Positions 9,333-20,173 of a stretch of 64,000 nt of DNA are shown piece after piece (the first letter of the stretch is position 1; each line of letters opens with the position of its first letter). This DNA comes from Candidatus Tokpelaia sp. JSC161 (GTDB lineage: Bacteria > Pseudomonadota > Alphaproteobacteria > Rhizobiales > Rhizobiaceae). The position numbers and the translations under genes are program-made. The notes under the pieces were generated by a model that saw only the letters and a program-made list of their open reading frames with translations, ran no database searches and was not told where the DNA came from. The DNA lies in contig QEND01000001.1 in NCBI GenBank assembly GCA_003331105.1, forward strand, positions 558,001 through 622,000. The letters run 5' to 3'.

Positions 9333-10595
9333 TTAGATAAGGCTTTGTTTCAAAAGATCAACTAAGTCAGTTTTTTCCCATGAAAAAGAACCATCTGCTC
9401 CTGGTTTTCGCCCAAAATGACCATAAGCTGATGTTTTCGCATAGATAGGCCTATTTAAATCAAGATGACGGCGAATCCCCGATGGAGATAAATCCATAAC
9501 TTTACATATCACTGACTCAATGTGAGCTTCAGGAACTCTTCCTGTTCCATGAAAATTCACAAAAACTGACAAAGGCTGAGCAACCCCTATAGCATAAGAA
9601 ATTTGTATAGTACAACGATCTGCAAGATACGCAGCCACAATATTTTTAGCAAGATAACGTGCAGCATAAGCACCAGAACGATCAACTTTAGTGGTATCTT
9701 TCCCTGAAAAAGCTCCTCCTCCATGAGGAGCGACACCACCATAAGTATCCACAATAATCTTCCTCCCTGTTAAACCCGCATCTCCATCCGGACCTCCAAT
9801 AACAAATTTTCCTGTTGGATTAATATACCAACGACAATCCACAGCAATCTTCATATTCGCAAGTGTCTCGCGAATATAAGGTTCGACGACACTACGTACC
9901 TTCTCAGAACACCAATCTGGATTTCTATGCTGAATTGACAGCACAATTGAAGTCACTTCCTCCGGCTTCCCATTTATATAACGAACGGTTATCTGACTTT
10001 TAGCATCTGGCCCAAGATACCTTGCTAAACCATCCCTTTTATGACGCGCTGTAGAAATTGCTTTTAATATTTTGTGAGCATAATAGATAGGAGCTGGCAT
10101 CAGATCCGGTGTTTCTCGACAAGCATAGCCAAACATAATCCCCTGATCTCCAGATCCCTCAACACCCTGCCTATCAGCGGCACTATCAACCCCTCTTGCA
10201 ATATCAGTCGATTGCGAATGTAACAGCACATCAATCCGCACACTCTTCCAATGAAAACCCTCCTGGGCATATCCAATGTCCTTAATTGCATGACGAGCCG
10301 CTGCGCGAAATCGCCTTGGGTTCACTAAGGGATTTCCACGTGCATCATAAAGAATAGTCCCATTTTTATCTTTTTTTAAAAGTGTGTCCGGGACACGCAC
10401 TTCCCCAGCTAGAATAACACGGTTTGTCGTAACAAGCGTTTCACAAGCCACACGAACAGACCACGGATCAGCACCAGCCGCATAAGACTCCCTATAAATC
10501 ATATCAACAATTTCATCTGAAATGCGATCACAGACCTTGTCCGGATGGCCTTCTGAAACTGATTCAGTTGTAAAAAGATAAGATTGATGTAGCAC
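9333..10595 (-). CDS. metK: S-adenosylmethionine synthetase
   Basis: Makes S-adenosylmethionine from methionine and ATP in the cytoplasm. The 420-residue protein has the signatures [22 protein letters not shown] (ATP/methionine site) and [16 protein letters not shown]. The length matches the longer alphaproteobacterial form (E. coli is about 384), with the usual insertion of about 30 residues near [18 protein letters not shown] start is preceded by GAGGGG about seven bases away. It sits alone between two hairpins, with lnt 193 bp upstream and rimP 135 bp downstream. trmB, normally next to it, is absent. Confidence 0.98.
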   Translation of the reverse strand: MLHQSYLFTTESVSEGHPDKVCDRISDEIVDMIYRESYAAGADPWSVRVACETLVTTNRVILAGEVRVPDTLLKKDKNGTILYDARGNPLVNPRRFRAAARHAIKDIGYAQEGFHWKSVRIDVLLHSQSTDIARGVDSAADRQGVEGSGDQGIMFGYACRETPDLMPAPIYYAHKILKAISTARHKRDGLARYLGPDAKSQITVRYINGKPEEVTSIVLSIQHRNPDWCSEKVRSVVEPYIRETLANMKIAVDCRWYINPTGKFVIGGPDGDAGLTGRKIIVDTYGGVAPHGGGAFSGKDTTKVDRSGAYAARYLAKNIVAAYLADRCTIQISYAIGVAQPLSVFVNFHGTGRVPEAHIESVICKVMDLSPSGIRRHLDLNRPIYAKTSAYGHFGRKPGADGSFSWEKTDLVDLLKQSLI

Positions 10596-10682
10596 AAAAC
10601 ACCCCTCAAAAAACTATCTAGATAGCAAAAAAGTTTTTACTAAAATACTTTTAAAAAATTCAAAACCACTTTTTAATCAAAC

Positions 10683-10727
10683 AAAAAAAAACATCATTCC
10701 TAATTTTCCTATCAAAAAAAAATTAGG
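10683..10727 (-). terminator. Possible terminator between lnt and metK
   Basis: On the minus strand a perfect 9-bp stem (CCTAATTTT at 10719-10727 read in reverse, AAAATTAGG at 10699-10707) with an 11-base loop is followed after seven bases by nine U residues (10683-10691). The spacer is longer than usual for a terminator and the stem is AT-rich, so it may be weak or act as a leader structure of metK. Two further small hairpins lie between it and the lnt stop. I do not recognise a SAM riboswitch consensus here. Confidence 0.4.
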
Positions 10728-10788
10728 ATGTAGCTGACTAAAAGTCATGATAGAAAATCATAAAAGTAGAATGACCTTTTCAAGGTTC

Positions 10789-12432
10789 CTAGAATTCCTT
10801 TTCAAGAGAAACAAATCTCTTTTGAAAGAAAAAAAGACATTTACTTATAGTTAGCATAAAAAAAGATATGGACATCAATATAATAAAAATGAGCACTTTT
10901 CTTACTTTCAGTCTTTTTGATTTTTTTTTAGGAATGTCTATATCTATAAATCCACTTTTATTATAACCAATCATTGCTGTAATCTTCCCATAAGGATTAA
11001 TCACAGCAGAAATCCCGTTATTAGCTACCCGAACCAGAAAAAGACCTTCTTCTACAGCACGGAGGCGAGCCTGATAAAAATGCTGCCATGGACCTGGTGT
11101 CTCTCCTAACCAAATATCATTTGTAATATTCAGAAGAAGATCAGGCTGTGGTCCTTCATAAATTTCCTCTAATGGAAAAATAGATTCATAACAAATGAGA
11201 GGCCAAATAATAGGACCATCTTTAAGAGGTATCAGAACTTTTTTAGCTCCTGGAGTATAAAGACCAGAAAGCTGAAGAAGCCATCCAAACCCCAAGCTTT
11301 GAAAAAAAGATGCAAAAGGTAAATATTCACCAAAAGGAACAAGATGAACCTTATCAACAGAAGAAAGAATCACACTCTTAGAATTAATAATCCTAAGAGA
11401 ATTAAAAAAATATTGTTTTTGATCCTCTTTCCTTTTTTCAACTCTAATCGTACCAATAAAAGCAAGCTGTTTTTCTTGTAAAGCATTTCCAATACGCCTT
11501 AATAAAAGCGGAACATCTTCGAGTATATAAGGAACAGAAGTTTCTGGCCAGATAATAAAATCAGAAGGCTTTGCTCCTCTCAGCGGAGCTCTTTTTGTCA
11601 AAGATAAAAGACGTTCAAAATTATATAGACGCATCGCAACATCATCATTTGCATCATGCAGAAATGGCTGAACAATACGAATCCCTACCATACTTCTTTC
11701 TAAAAAAGGTCTAGCCTTGAAACGATACAAACCAAAAAGAATATCTCCTAAACATAAAAGAAACAGAACAGAAAAACCAATATTCCAATCCTCTTTCTTT
11801 AAGAAAAGAACAGCTGACGCATAAAGAACAACAGATAGATAATTCATACCGTAAATGCCAAAAATAACAACAGGCTGCATTAAAAATGGACAAGGCATAG
11901 CAGTATAAGCAATTGCATTCCATGGAAACCCAGTAAACATCCACGCCCGCAACCATTCGGCTAAAGCAAAGGAAAAAGCAAAAGCAATGATCCTTCTATA
12001 ACTAGAATCCCAAAGTAAAAAAGCTAGATAACAAGCAAAAGCATAAAACAAAGCAAGAAAGGCTGTAAGTCCAATAACAGAAAAAGGTATAGCGCCATAA
12101 AATACCCCAGAAAGCAACAAAGCCTTTCCAAGCCACCAAAGTCCCGCACTAAAATAACCAAACCCAAATTGCCAGCCTGTTAATGCTGCGAACCAAGAAC
12201 ATTTTCTACGCCCTAACAGCGATTCTTTGTAAAGATCATCGAGTAAGAGAACAAGAAGAGGAAATGTAAAAAAACAAAGAATCAAACAATTAATGGGTGG
12301 TAAAGCAAAAACGGTAAAACATCCTAACAAAAATGCAGATATCCGATATCTTCTAAAGAATAAAATTCGTATTACAGAAATATAAAAATAGGCAATATCT
12401 ATAATATTGAACTTATCCCAGAAGTCTCTCAA
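10789..12432 (-). CDS. lnt: Apolipoprotein N-acyltransferase
   Basis: Inner-membrane enzyme that adds the third acyl chain to the N-terminal cysteine of lipoproteins. The 547-residue protein has about seven membrane helices in residues 15-240. A carbon-nitrogen hydrolase domain follows, with the catalytic Glu-Lys-Cys seen in WPETSVPYI, VDKVHLVPFGEYLPF and ICYESIFP; a last helix lies near 510-530. The start is TTG with GGAGGAG about six bases upstream. It overlaps the ybeY stop by 20 bp, indicating translational coupling. In related genomes tlyC lies between ybeY and lnt; here it is missing. Confidence 0.96.
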   Translation of the reverse strand: MRDFWDKFNIIDIAYFYISVIRILFFRRYRISAFLLGCFTVFALPPINCLILCFFTFPLLVLLLDDLYKESLLGRRKCSWFAALTGWQFGFGYFSAGLWWLGKALLLSGVFYGAIPFSVIGLTAFLALFYAFACYLAFLLWDSSYRRIIAFAFSFALAEWLRAWMFTGFPWNAIAYTAMPCPFLMQPVVIFGIYGMNYLSVVLYASAVLFLKKEDWNIGFSVLFLLCLGDILFGLYRFKARPFLERSMVGIRIVQPFLHDANDDVAMRLYNFERLLSLTKRAPLRGAKPSDFIIWPETSVPYILEDVPLLLRRIGNALQEKQLAFIGTIRVEKRKEDQKQYFFNSLRIINSKSVILSSVDKVHLVPFGEYLPFASFFQSLGFGWLLQLSGLYTPGAKKVLIPLKDGPIIWPLICYESIFPLEEIYEGPQPDLLLNITNDIWLGETPGPWQHFYQARLRAVEEGLFLVRVANNGISAVINPYGKITAMIGYNKSGFIDIDIPKKKSKRLKVRKVLIFIILMSISFFMLTISKCLFFFQKRFVSLEKEF

Positions 12433-12862
12433 GAATCTCCTCCTCTAATTCCTCCATAAGCTCTGCATCATCGTCAGTTTCATGGTCATATCCTAAAAGA
12501 TGCAAAAAACCATGCAGCACTAGATAAGATAAATGATCATCAAATAATTTTCCTTGCTCTAAAGATTCCCTTTCCAGAGTTTCACGTGCAAGAACAACAT
12601 CCCCAAGCATAGGACCAGGTCTTTCTCCAACTTTAAGAGGGAAGGCAGGAAAAGATAAAACATTCGTTACCTCATCCTTAAAACGCCATTGATAATTCAG
12701 ATGACGAATTTCAATATTATTCGTGAAAACCAGACTCAACTCTGTCTCAAGATCCTCTAAACCTAAACGAAAAGCTGTGATATCTACAAGTTTGAGGATT
12801 AAACTTTCAAAACTCTCTTTCATCCATCCCTGATCATGCAAAGCTATATCAACCCTAATCAT
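12413..12862 (-). CDS. ybeY: Endoribonuclease YbeY (16S rRNA maturation)
   Basis: Metal-dependent RNase involved in 16S rRNA 3' end processing and ribosome quality control. The HGFLHLLGYDH motif is the metal-binding H-x3-H-x5-H signature. I start it at the ATG at 12862 (149 residues, MIRVDIALHDQGW), because GAGAGGG lies six bases upstream and homologues start here; longer starts exist in frame. It overlaps lnt by 20 bp. phoH, the usual partner between miaB and ybeY, is absent; only 112 bp separate the two genes. Confidence 0.95.
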   Translation of the reverse strand: MIRVDIALHDQGWMKESFESLILKLVDITAFRLGLEDLETELSLVFTNNIEIRHLNYQWRFKDEVTNVLSFPAFPLKVGERPGPMLGDVVLARETLERESLEQGKLFDDHLSYLVLHGFLHLLGYDHETDDDAELMEELEEEILERLLG

Positions 12863-12974
12863 TTCTATCCCTCTCATATCAACGAGAAAACAAGACACAG
12901 ATTATCCTCTATCTCAAAATATTCGAATCAGTAAAAAGATCAGGGATTTCCAAAAACACTTTCATACCAAAGAT

Positions 12975-14333
12975 TTATAGAATCTCTTCTGCCCCAAAAA
13001 AACTATTAGTACTTGCTTTCTGAATTAAAACATTAATCACTGTTCCAATTGCTGCTTCTGTTTCTACTACAACAGGCGCAAGCCAAGGCGATCTACCAAT
13101 CATTTGCCCCTTATGACGCCCTACTTTTTCAATCAAAACATCTGTGAGCAGGCCCCGTTTCGATTCTAAAAACTGACGTTTTTGCTCATTAAGTCTCATC
13201 TGTAAACACTGTAAGCGCTCATCTTTTTTATCCTCATCAACTTGATCGATCATAGAGGATCCTGGAGTTCCAACACGAGATGAATACTTAAAAGAATAAG
13301 CCGAGGCATAAAAGACATCCTCAACAAGCTTAAGTGTTTCTTTAAAATCAAGATCAGTCTCACCAGGAAACCCAACAATAAAATCTCCTGAAAAAGCAAG
13401 ATCAGAACGCGCACGACGAATACGTTCAATAAGTAAAAGATAATCCCTCACACTATGACGACGATTCATGAGTTTCAATATTCTATCAGAACCAGCCTGA
13501 ATAGGTAAATGAAGATAAGGCATTAACATTGGAAGGTCTCGATGAGCGGCAATGAGTAAATCATCCATATTACAGGGATGACTTGTGGTATAACGAAGAC
13601 GCTTAAGACCTCTCAGCTCAGCTAAACGAAATAATAGCTTTCCTAAGCTCCAATCACATCCATTAGCACCCTTTCCATGCCAAGCGTTAACATTTTGTCC
13701 AAGAAGTGTAATTTCTCTAACCCCAAAAGAAATCAGCTTCTCAGCTTCTCTTATAATCTCTTCGACAGAACGAGAAACCTCTGTTCCACGTGTATAAGGC
13801 ACAACACAAAAAGTACAAAATTTATCACAACCCTCTTGCACAGTAAGAAAAGCACTCACACCCCTAGAGTTAACCCTTTCCTTATTCGGAAGAGGCAAAT
13901 AATCAAATTTATTTTCTATTGCATAATCAATGTCAACAACTTTGCCCCCTTTTTTGAGCTCCTTCAAAATCCTAGGTAAACGATGATAAGTCTGAGGTCC
14001 AATAACAAAATCTACAACTGGAGCCCGATGAAGAATCTCTTCACCCTCAGCTTGAGCTGTACAGCCTGTAACACCAAGAATAAAAGAGTTTTTAGACTCC
14101 CGCAAAATACGTAAACGTCCAAGATCAGAATAAAATTTTTCAGATGCTTTTTCCCGAATATGACAAGTATTTAAAAGAACAAGATCAGCCTCACCTATCC
14201 TCTGAACTGGACTATAACCTTCCTCTAAAAGGCTATCAACTATCCTCTGACTATCATAAACATTCATCTGACAACCATAAGTTTTTATAAAAACCTTATA
14301 GCAATGACTCTTTTCTTGAATCTTTCCTCTCAT
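12975..14333 (-). CDS. miaB: tRNA-2-methylthio-N6-dimethylallyladenosine synthase
   Basis: Radical-SAM methylthiotransferase that turns i6A37 into ms2i6A37 in tRNAs reading UNN codons. The 452-residue protein shows the UPF0004 domain ([32 protein letters not shown]: three cluster-binding cysteines), the radical-SAM motif CDKFCTFC with VPYTRG, and a C-terminal TRAM domain ([12 protein letters not shown]). It lies 28 bp downstream of rimI in the order tsaB-rimI-miaB. Nothing is missing. Confidence 0.97.
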   Translation of the reverse strand: MRGKIQEKSHCYKVFIKTYGCQMNVYDSQRIVDSLLEEGYSPVQRIGEADLVLLNTCHIREKASEKFYSDLGRLRILRESKNSFILGVTGCTAQAEGEEILHRAPVVDFVIGPQTYHRLPRILKELKKGGKVVDIDYAIENKFDYLPLPNKERVNSRGVSAFLTVQEGCDKFCTFCVVPYTRGTEVSRSVEEIIREAEKLISFGVREITLLGQNVNAWHGKGANGCDWSLGKLLFRLAELRGLKRLRYTTSHPCNMDDLLIAAHRDLPMLMPYLHLPIQAGSDRILKLMNRRHSVRDYLLLIERIRRARSDLAFSGDFIVGFPGETDLDFKETLKLVEDVFYASAYSFKYSSRVGTPGSSMIDQVDEDKKDERLQCLQMRLNEQKRQFLESKRGLLTDVLIEKVGRHKGQMIGRSPWLAPVVVETEAAIGTVINVLIQKASTNSFFGAEEIL

Positions 14334-14361
14334 ATAACTTTCCTATTCCTAATAGATCATT

Positions 14362-14832
14362 TTACAAGATACATCTTAAAACTAGCGCATTAGAATATCC
14401 ATAAGGGGAGACATAATAACTAGGACGAAACCCAATTTTCATAAAATTACAACGCTTATAAAGCGCACGCGCAGCAAAATTTGCTTGATCCACTTCAAGA
14501 AAAATTCTCTTAGCACCTTTTCCTAATAAATGATTCAAAACAAACTTCAGAAGAGTAGAAGCTATACCCTTATTACGATAATTAGGATCAACAGCTATAG
14601 AAAGAAGTTCCGATTCATCACAAATAACTCTTGCAATAATAAAACCACACAACTTTCGAGAAGAATCTTCTTCTAAGGACGCGACAAATCCTATCAGATT
14701 CTTATCTGATAACAAAGATAAACAAAAATCATTTTCCCATCTCTGATCAAAAGATTTTTTATGAAGTGCGGATAAGCCTTCTATATCTCCATTTTCAAAT
14801 GGAAGGACCTCTATATTTTGTAATAATCTCAT
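14362..14832 (-). CDS. rimI: Ribosomal-protein-S18-alanine N-acetyltransferase-like (GNAT)
   Basis: A 156-residue GNAT acetyltransferase; the acetyl-CoA loop is seen in VDPNYRNKGIASTLL, followed by FLEVDQANFAARALYKRCNF, the typical RimI end. RimI acetylates the N-terminal alanine of S18; rpsR is also in this window. It lies directly after tsaB, the usual partner in alphaproteobacteria. A wider substrate range cannot be excluded. Confidence 0.9.
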   Translation of the reverse strand: MRLLQNIEVLPFENGDIEGLSALHKKSFDQRWENDFCLSLLSDKNLIGFVASLEEDSSRKLCGFIIARVICDESELLSIAVDPNYRNKGIASTLLKFVLNHLLGKGAKRIFLEVDQANFAARALYKRCNFMKIGFRPSYYVSPYGYSNALVLRCIL

Positions 14833-14894
14833 AATATCATCGTCCCTTATCCCTAATCAACATTCATTAAATAGATCCAACAGACAATCATCGA

Positions 14895-15542
14895 TCAGCT
14901 AGGTACAAAGAAAGAAGAACCCTTCGCAGAAGGTGCCTGCATATAGAGAGGAAGAGGCTTCCCTTGACAAATCTTTTTCGTTGCAAGAAAAGCATAGGTA
15001 GCAATTTGCGGATATCTGATATTTAAGAAATCACACAAGGTCATACGACAAATATCTTCTGCTCCGGACCCAATCAAAATTGTGTTTTTCTCTAAGCTTT
15101 CAGCAACAGCTATTGCTGTATCCTGTCTGGGATTCCCTCTATTTTTATGATAAGGAGAAAAATCCTGAACATAGCAAACTCCTTTAGATCCCTCAAGAAT
15201 CACAGTAATAGGACGACCTTTGTAGTGTTGTGCTGCTTCACAGGCAAGAGCCTCAAAAACACTCACGCCAATAACAGGTTTAGCAAGTGCTAACGCTAAT
15301 CCTCGAGCTGCAGAAATCCCAACCCGAAGACCAGTAAAAGAGCCTGGACCAATACTGACACTAATCAAATCAATATCTAATAAATCTCTCTGTTCTCTCT
15401 CCATCAGAAGATTTATCTGTCCTATTAAATGCTCAGCATGCCTTTTACCAACATCATCACATAATTTTACTAAAACACGACTACCTTCAAGAAGACAAGT
15501 CGAGCAAAAATTAGAGGCTGTATCTATAGATAATACAAGCAT
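14895..15542 (-). CDS. tsaB: tRNA threonylcarbamoyladenosine biosynthesis protein TsaB
   Basis: Partner of TsaD/TsaE in making t6A37 on ANN-decoding tRNAs. The 215-residue protein has the ASKHA-fold start VLSIDTASNFCS and the block SIGPGSFTGLRVGISAARGLA typical of TsaB (it lacks the TsaD metal histidines). I use the ATG at 15542 because homologues start MLVLSIDTA; a GTG three codons upstream is also in frame. Neither has a good ribosome binding site. It lies 49 bp after pgi and 62 bp before rimI. Confidence 0.94.
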   Translation of the reverse strand: MLVLSIDTASNFCSTCLLEGSRVLVKLCDDVGKRHAEHLIGQINLLMEREQRDLLDIDLISVSIGPGSFTGLRVGISAARGLALALAKPVIGVSVFEALACEAAQHYKGRPITVILEGSKGVCYVQDFSPYHKNRGNPRQDTAIAVAESLEKNTILIGSGAEDICRMTLCDFLNIRYPQIATYAFLATKKICQGKPLPLYMQAPSAKGSSFFVPS

Positions 15543-15591
15543 AAAAAACACATAATATTGATTAATATCTCATATAAATATAAAAATAGAT

Positions 15592-17262
15592 TTAAACAAT
15601 ATCCTTTAATTCAGATTTTTCTCTCCAGGTACAAATATGAGAAACTATACCTAATGTTGAAGACGTGTAGTCCGTTATCCTTATCTTCCCTTCAATACTA
15701 GAGAATAGTGAGTTAGAAAGCTCTTTTCCTAGTTCTACCCCCCATTGATCAAAGGAATTAATATTCATTAAAACCCCCTCAACAAAAACCCTATGTTCAT
15801 AAAGCGCAATCAATCTCCCTAACGTATAAGGAGTTAATAATTGCTGAAGAATCATAATAGAAGGACGATTCCCAGAAAAAACCTTGTAGGCTGCAAGTTT
15901 TTTTGCCTTACGTCCATTTAATCCCTCCTTGATCATCTTATTATAAGCTATTCCATAGGACCGTCCAGACAACAAACCTTCTGCTTGAGCTAAACAATTA
16001 GAGATAAGAAGATTATGCTGAGACTGCAAACTCTCTTCATGACCCTTAACAAAAGCGATAAATTCCACTGGAATAATATCTGTACCTTGATGTAATAGCT
16101 GAAAAAATGCATGCTGTCCATTTGTTCCTACATCCCCCCAAGTAACAGGGGCTGTTGGTATTCTAACATCGAATCCATCTCTTGTCACAGACTTACCATT
16201 TGATTCCATATCAAGTTGCTGCAAGTAAGCAGGAAGATACAACAGACGTTGTTCATAAGGAATCACAACACGTGTTGGATAATTGCAAATCACACGATGC
16301 CAAAAACCTATAAGACCGAACATCATAGGTATATTACTAACCACAGGTGTATTACGAAAATGCTCATCCATCATATAAGCACCCGCTAAAAAACAACGAA
16401 ATTGTTCAGGACCAATAGCAAGCATCAGTGGTAAGCCTACCGATGACCAAATAGAATAACGTCCTCCAACCCAATCCCAAAATCTAAATGTATATGATTC
16501 TTGAATTCCAAAATCTTCTACTTTAGCAGAATCTGAAGAAACAGCTACACAATGTTTTTTGATAGCTTCTTCTCCTAAAGAATTACGAATCCAAGCCATT
16601 ACATATAAGGCATTAGTAATCGTTTCTATTGTTGTAAATGTTTTGGATGAAATAATAATCAATGTTAGTGCCGGATCAAGCTGAGCCAAAGTATCAACAA
16701 CATGAGAACCATCAAGATTAGAAATAAAATAACATTGAGGCCCATTATGATAAGGCTTTAAAGCACTAATTGTCATTTTCGGGCCTAAATCGGAACCACC
16801 AATGCCAATATTTACAACATTAGTAAATTGAGATCCATTATAACTCCTTAACTCACCAGTCCGAATAGCATTAGAAAATTCTTCCATGCGCCTTAGCACG
16901 TCTTGAATCTCTAAAACAACATTTCTTTCTCCCAACAAAAAACTACTAGATTGCGGAGCACGCAGGGCCACATGCAAGGCTGCACGATTCTCTGTTAAAT
17001 TAATAACTTCGCCAGAAAACATAGCATCACGTTGATGAATTAGATCCACAGCTTGAACAAGATTATTAAAATAGTCCAAAATTCTTCCACTCAGCGCACA
17101 CTTCGAAAAATCAAAAAGCAAATCCTCTAAAACTAAAGAAAAAGAACGAAAACGCTCACGATCCTTAAGAAACGCGCCATGAATATCAAAAAGTGTCTCA
17201 TCTCCAGCATAAGACTTCATATCTTCTAAAATTGATTTGAATAATAACTCATTCCGCGCCAT
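15592..17262 (-). CDS. pgi: Glucose-6-phosphate isomerase
   Basis: Interconverts glucose-6-phosphate and fructose-6-phosphate; the latter also feeds GlmS encoded in this window. The 556-residue length fits the long bacterial form. Signatures: NIGIGGSDLGPKM, the SIS domain stretch IIISSKTFTTIET, DWVGGRYSIWSSVGLP and GTNGQHAFFQLLHQG. It is the most upstream gene of the minus-strand run; the 443 bp before it should hold its promoter. Having Pgi shows that upper glycolysis/gluconeogenesis or amino-sugar supply is kept. Confidence 0.98.
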   Translation of the reverse strand: MARNELLFKSILEDMKSYAGDETLFDIHGAFLKDRERFRSFSLVLEDLLFDFSKCALSGRILDYFNNLVQAVDLIHQRDAMFSGEVINLTENRAALHVALRAPQSSSFLLGERNVVLEIQDVLRRMEEFSNAIRTGELRSYNGSQFTNVVNIGIGGSDLGPKMTISALKPYHNGPQCYFISNLDGSHVVDTLAQLDPALTLIIISSKTFTTIETITNALYVMAWIRNSLGEEAIKKHCVAVSSDSAKVEDFGIQESYTFRFWDWVGGRYSIWSSVGLPLMLAIGPEQFRCFLAGAYMMDEHFRNTPVVSNIPMMFGLIGFWHRVICNYPTRVVIPYEQRLLYLPAYLQQLDMESNGKSVTRDGFDVRIPTAPVTWGDVGTNGQHAFFQLLHQGTDIIPVEFIAFVKGHEESLQSQHNLLISNCLAQAEGLLSGRSYGIAYNKMIKEGLNGRKAKKLAAYKVFSGNRPSIMILQQLLTPYTLGRLIALYEHRVFVEGVLMNINSFDQWGVELGKELSNSLFSSIEGKIRITDYTSSTLGIVSHICTWREKSELKDIV

Positions 17263-17705
17263 GCCTTAATCTCCTTCATAAAAGAAAAAGGTATATGATT
17301 TAGCAAAGAGAAAATTCTACAATATCTCCTTAAAAAATAGAATAAGAACTCTACTCAAAAAGAAAAATTTTTCATATAAAAAAACTTTTTAGAAAAAAAG
17401 TGCTTGTTCATTTTAGCTAAATCCAAGATTCACTCTTCGGAAAAAAATAGACTCTCATCTGGCCTTTCAATCCATCATAAAACACATGATAAGCAATTTC
17501 CTTAAAAAAAATATATAAGGGTAAAATGCAAACGTGTACTTCCAAACTATTTTAGCCTAAAAAACTATTTAAAGGGCATCCATAGAATATCCCATAAAAA
17601 TCCAGATATCTCTCAATGAGGATGGGACACTTATTCCGATGATTATTTCAATCAAAATAATACTGATCATACCCTTGATCCTACAAAACTTGAGAAAAAT
17701 AATTT
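17263..17705. other. Intergenic region between divergent pgi and pgsA
   Basis: 443 bp, very AT-rich, between divergent genes, so it must carry the promoters for both. All plus-strand frames near pgsA were read for leftovers of uvrC (its usual neighbour in Rhizobiales) and none was recognised. No RNA gene is seen. A short inverted repeat CCTTA...TAAGG lies around 17500-17521. No box could be assigned with confidence. Confidence 0.4.
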
Positions 17706-18287
17706 ATGAAAAAACATATTGTTTCTCTACCTAATCTTTTAACCTACGGACGCATCCTTGCCGTACCACTCTTTGTACTCTGTTTTTTTTTAGAAGGACA
17801 CCTTCAATCAACAAATCTAGCCCGTTGGTCTGCCTTTGCTATTTTTCTTTCAGCTAGTATTACAGACTTCTTTGATGGCTATCTCGCAAGAGTATGGCAT
17901 CAAACATCCGATTTTGGACGAATGCTCGATCCTATAGCTGATAAGCTTCTTGTATCTGCCTGCCTTCTTTTATTGGCTGCAGATGGTACAATTGCGGGCT
18001 GGACCTTATGGGCTGCTATCACCATTTTATGCCGTGAAATACTCGTTTCTGGCTTACGCGAATATTTAGCTGAAATTAAAATTAGCGTACCCGTATCACG
18101 ACTGGCTAAATGGAAAACCATGCTACAACTTACAGCACTAAGCTTTCTACTTCTCGGTCCTAGTGGAGAAAAAATCTTTCCCTACTCCACCTTAACAGGA
18201 CTTCTCTTATTATGGATCTCTGCAATTCTCACTTTAATCACAGGATGGGATTATTGTCGCATAGGCTTTAAACACGTTATAAAATAA
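17706..18287 (+). CDS. pgsA: CDP-diacylglycerol-glycerol-3-phosphate 3-phosphatidyltransferase
   Basis: Inner-membrane enzyme making phosphatidylglycerophosphate, the committed step to phosphatidylglycerol and cardiolipin. The 193-residue protein has the CDP-alcohol phosphotransferase motif D-G-x2-A-R-x8-G-x3-D-x3-D, seen in DGYLARVWHQ and FGRMLDPIADK, and about five membrane helices. NLLTYGRI at the N-terminus is also typical. It is a single plus-strand gene; the usual neighbours uvrC and moaDE are not here. With Pcs and Lnt in this window it belongs to membrane lipid assembly. Confidence 0.96.
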   Translation: MKKHIVSLPNLLTYGRILAVPLFVLCFFLEGHLQSTNLARWSAFAIFLSASITDFFDGYLARVWHQTSDFGRMLDPIADKLLVSACLLLLAADGTIAGWTLWAAITILCREILVSGLREYLAEIKISVPVSRLAKWKTMLQLTALSFLLLGPSGEKIFPYSTLTGLLLLWISAILTLITGWDYCRIGFKHVIK

Positions 18288-18351
18288 AATGCTTTCAAAG
18301 TTTAAAGAAGCAAGCTTGCAAGAACAGAAATTGTATAAAGACGACACTTCT

Positions 18352-19005
18352 TCAAAGATCCAAGCATTTTTTCACAGCAGGGCGCTCACACAAAATTCTC
18401 CACCAACGATAAAGATTTGGAAAATCTTCTATCCTTTTATCATCAAGTACATCATTACTAATCCATACAATAGAAGCTATATCAGCAATTGAATAATCAC
18501 CAGCCAAATACTCCTTCTTCCCTAGCTGTTTATCCATAACACCATAAAGACGTTGTAGTTCGCATATATAACGTTTAATCGCATAAGATAATTTTTCCGT
18601 AGCATAAAAAAGAAAATGCCTCGCCTGTCCTGACATAGGCCCTAAGCCAGCCATCTGCCACATCAACCACTCTTCTACACAAACACGTTCCCGCTCATCC
18701 TTTGGATAAAAACGCTTAAATTTACGAGCTAAATAAAGAAGAATCGCTCCCGACTCAAAAATAGATAGAGGCTGCCCATTCGGTCCATCTAAATCTACAA
18801 TAGCCGGGATCCGATTATTTGGAGATATCTTAATAAAGTCCGCTTTAAATTGTTCACCTTTCACTAGATTCACATAATTCAGATCATAACCTACACCTAA
18901 CTCTTCTAACATAATACTAATCTTCCAGCAATTTGGTGTTGGCCAATAATAAAATTGAATCTTTTTATAAAGCAAAATACATAAATCCCCTGAATTTAAC
19001 TTCAT
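18352..19005 (-). CDS. Glutathione S-transferase family, YfcG/YghU-like
   Basis: A 217-residue protein with an N-terminal thioredoxin fold (FYYWPTPNCWKISIMLEE; cis-proline region NNRIPAIVD; FESGAILLYLA) and an alpha-helical C-terminal domain (YSIADIASIVW). The Thr/Asn-containing TPN motif and GLGPMSGQ are characteristic of the Nu-class proteins YfcG and YghU, which show glutathione-dependent disulfide reductase activity. It starts 15 bp after ilvC and is probably cotranscribed. Its physiological substrate is unknown; a role in thiol/oxidant handling is inferred. Confidence 0.85.
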   Translation of the reverse strand: MKLNSGDLCILLYKKIQFYYWPTPNCWKISIMLEELGVGYDLNYVNLVKGEQFKADFIKISPNNRIPAIVDLDGPNGQPLSIFESGAILLYLARKFKRFYPKDERERVCVEEWLMWQMAGLGPMSGQARHFLFYATEKLSYAIKRYICELQRLYGVMDKQLGKKEYLAGDYSIADIASIVWISNDVLDDKRIEDFPNLYRWWRILCERPAVKKCLDL

Positions 19006-19020
19006 ATGATTCCAACATAT

Positions 19021-20055
<1,035 letters not shown>

Positions 20056-20173
20056 TTATCAGTCTTCTCAGTATCAGTACTTTATCCTGAAAGCTAAGAA
20101 AGACTTCTTCAAGTGAGTCATTCAAAAAAGAATAATCACTATTTTAAATAATATTGTTTCTATTCGAATCCTT

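Noticed and set aside
10596..10788. Possible SAM riboswitch in the metK leader
   Set aside because: Several small AT-rich hairpins are present but the conserved SAM-II or other SAM-binding sequence pattern was not found.
18289..18492. 67-codon frame directly after pgsA
   Set aside because: Most of it lies antisense to the glutathione transferase gene; no motif, no ribosome binding site of its own.
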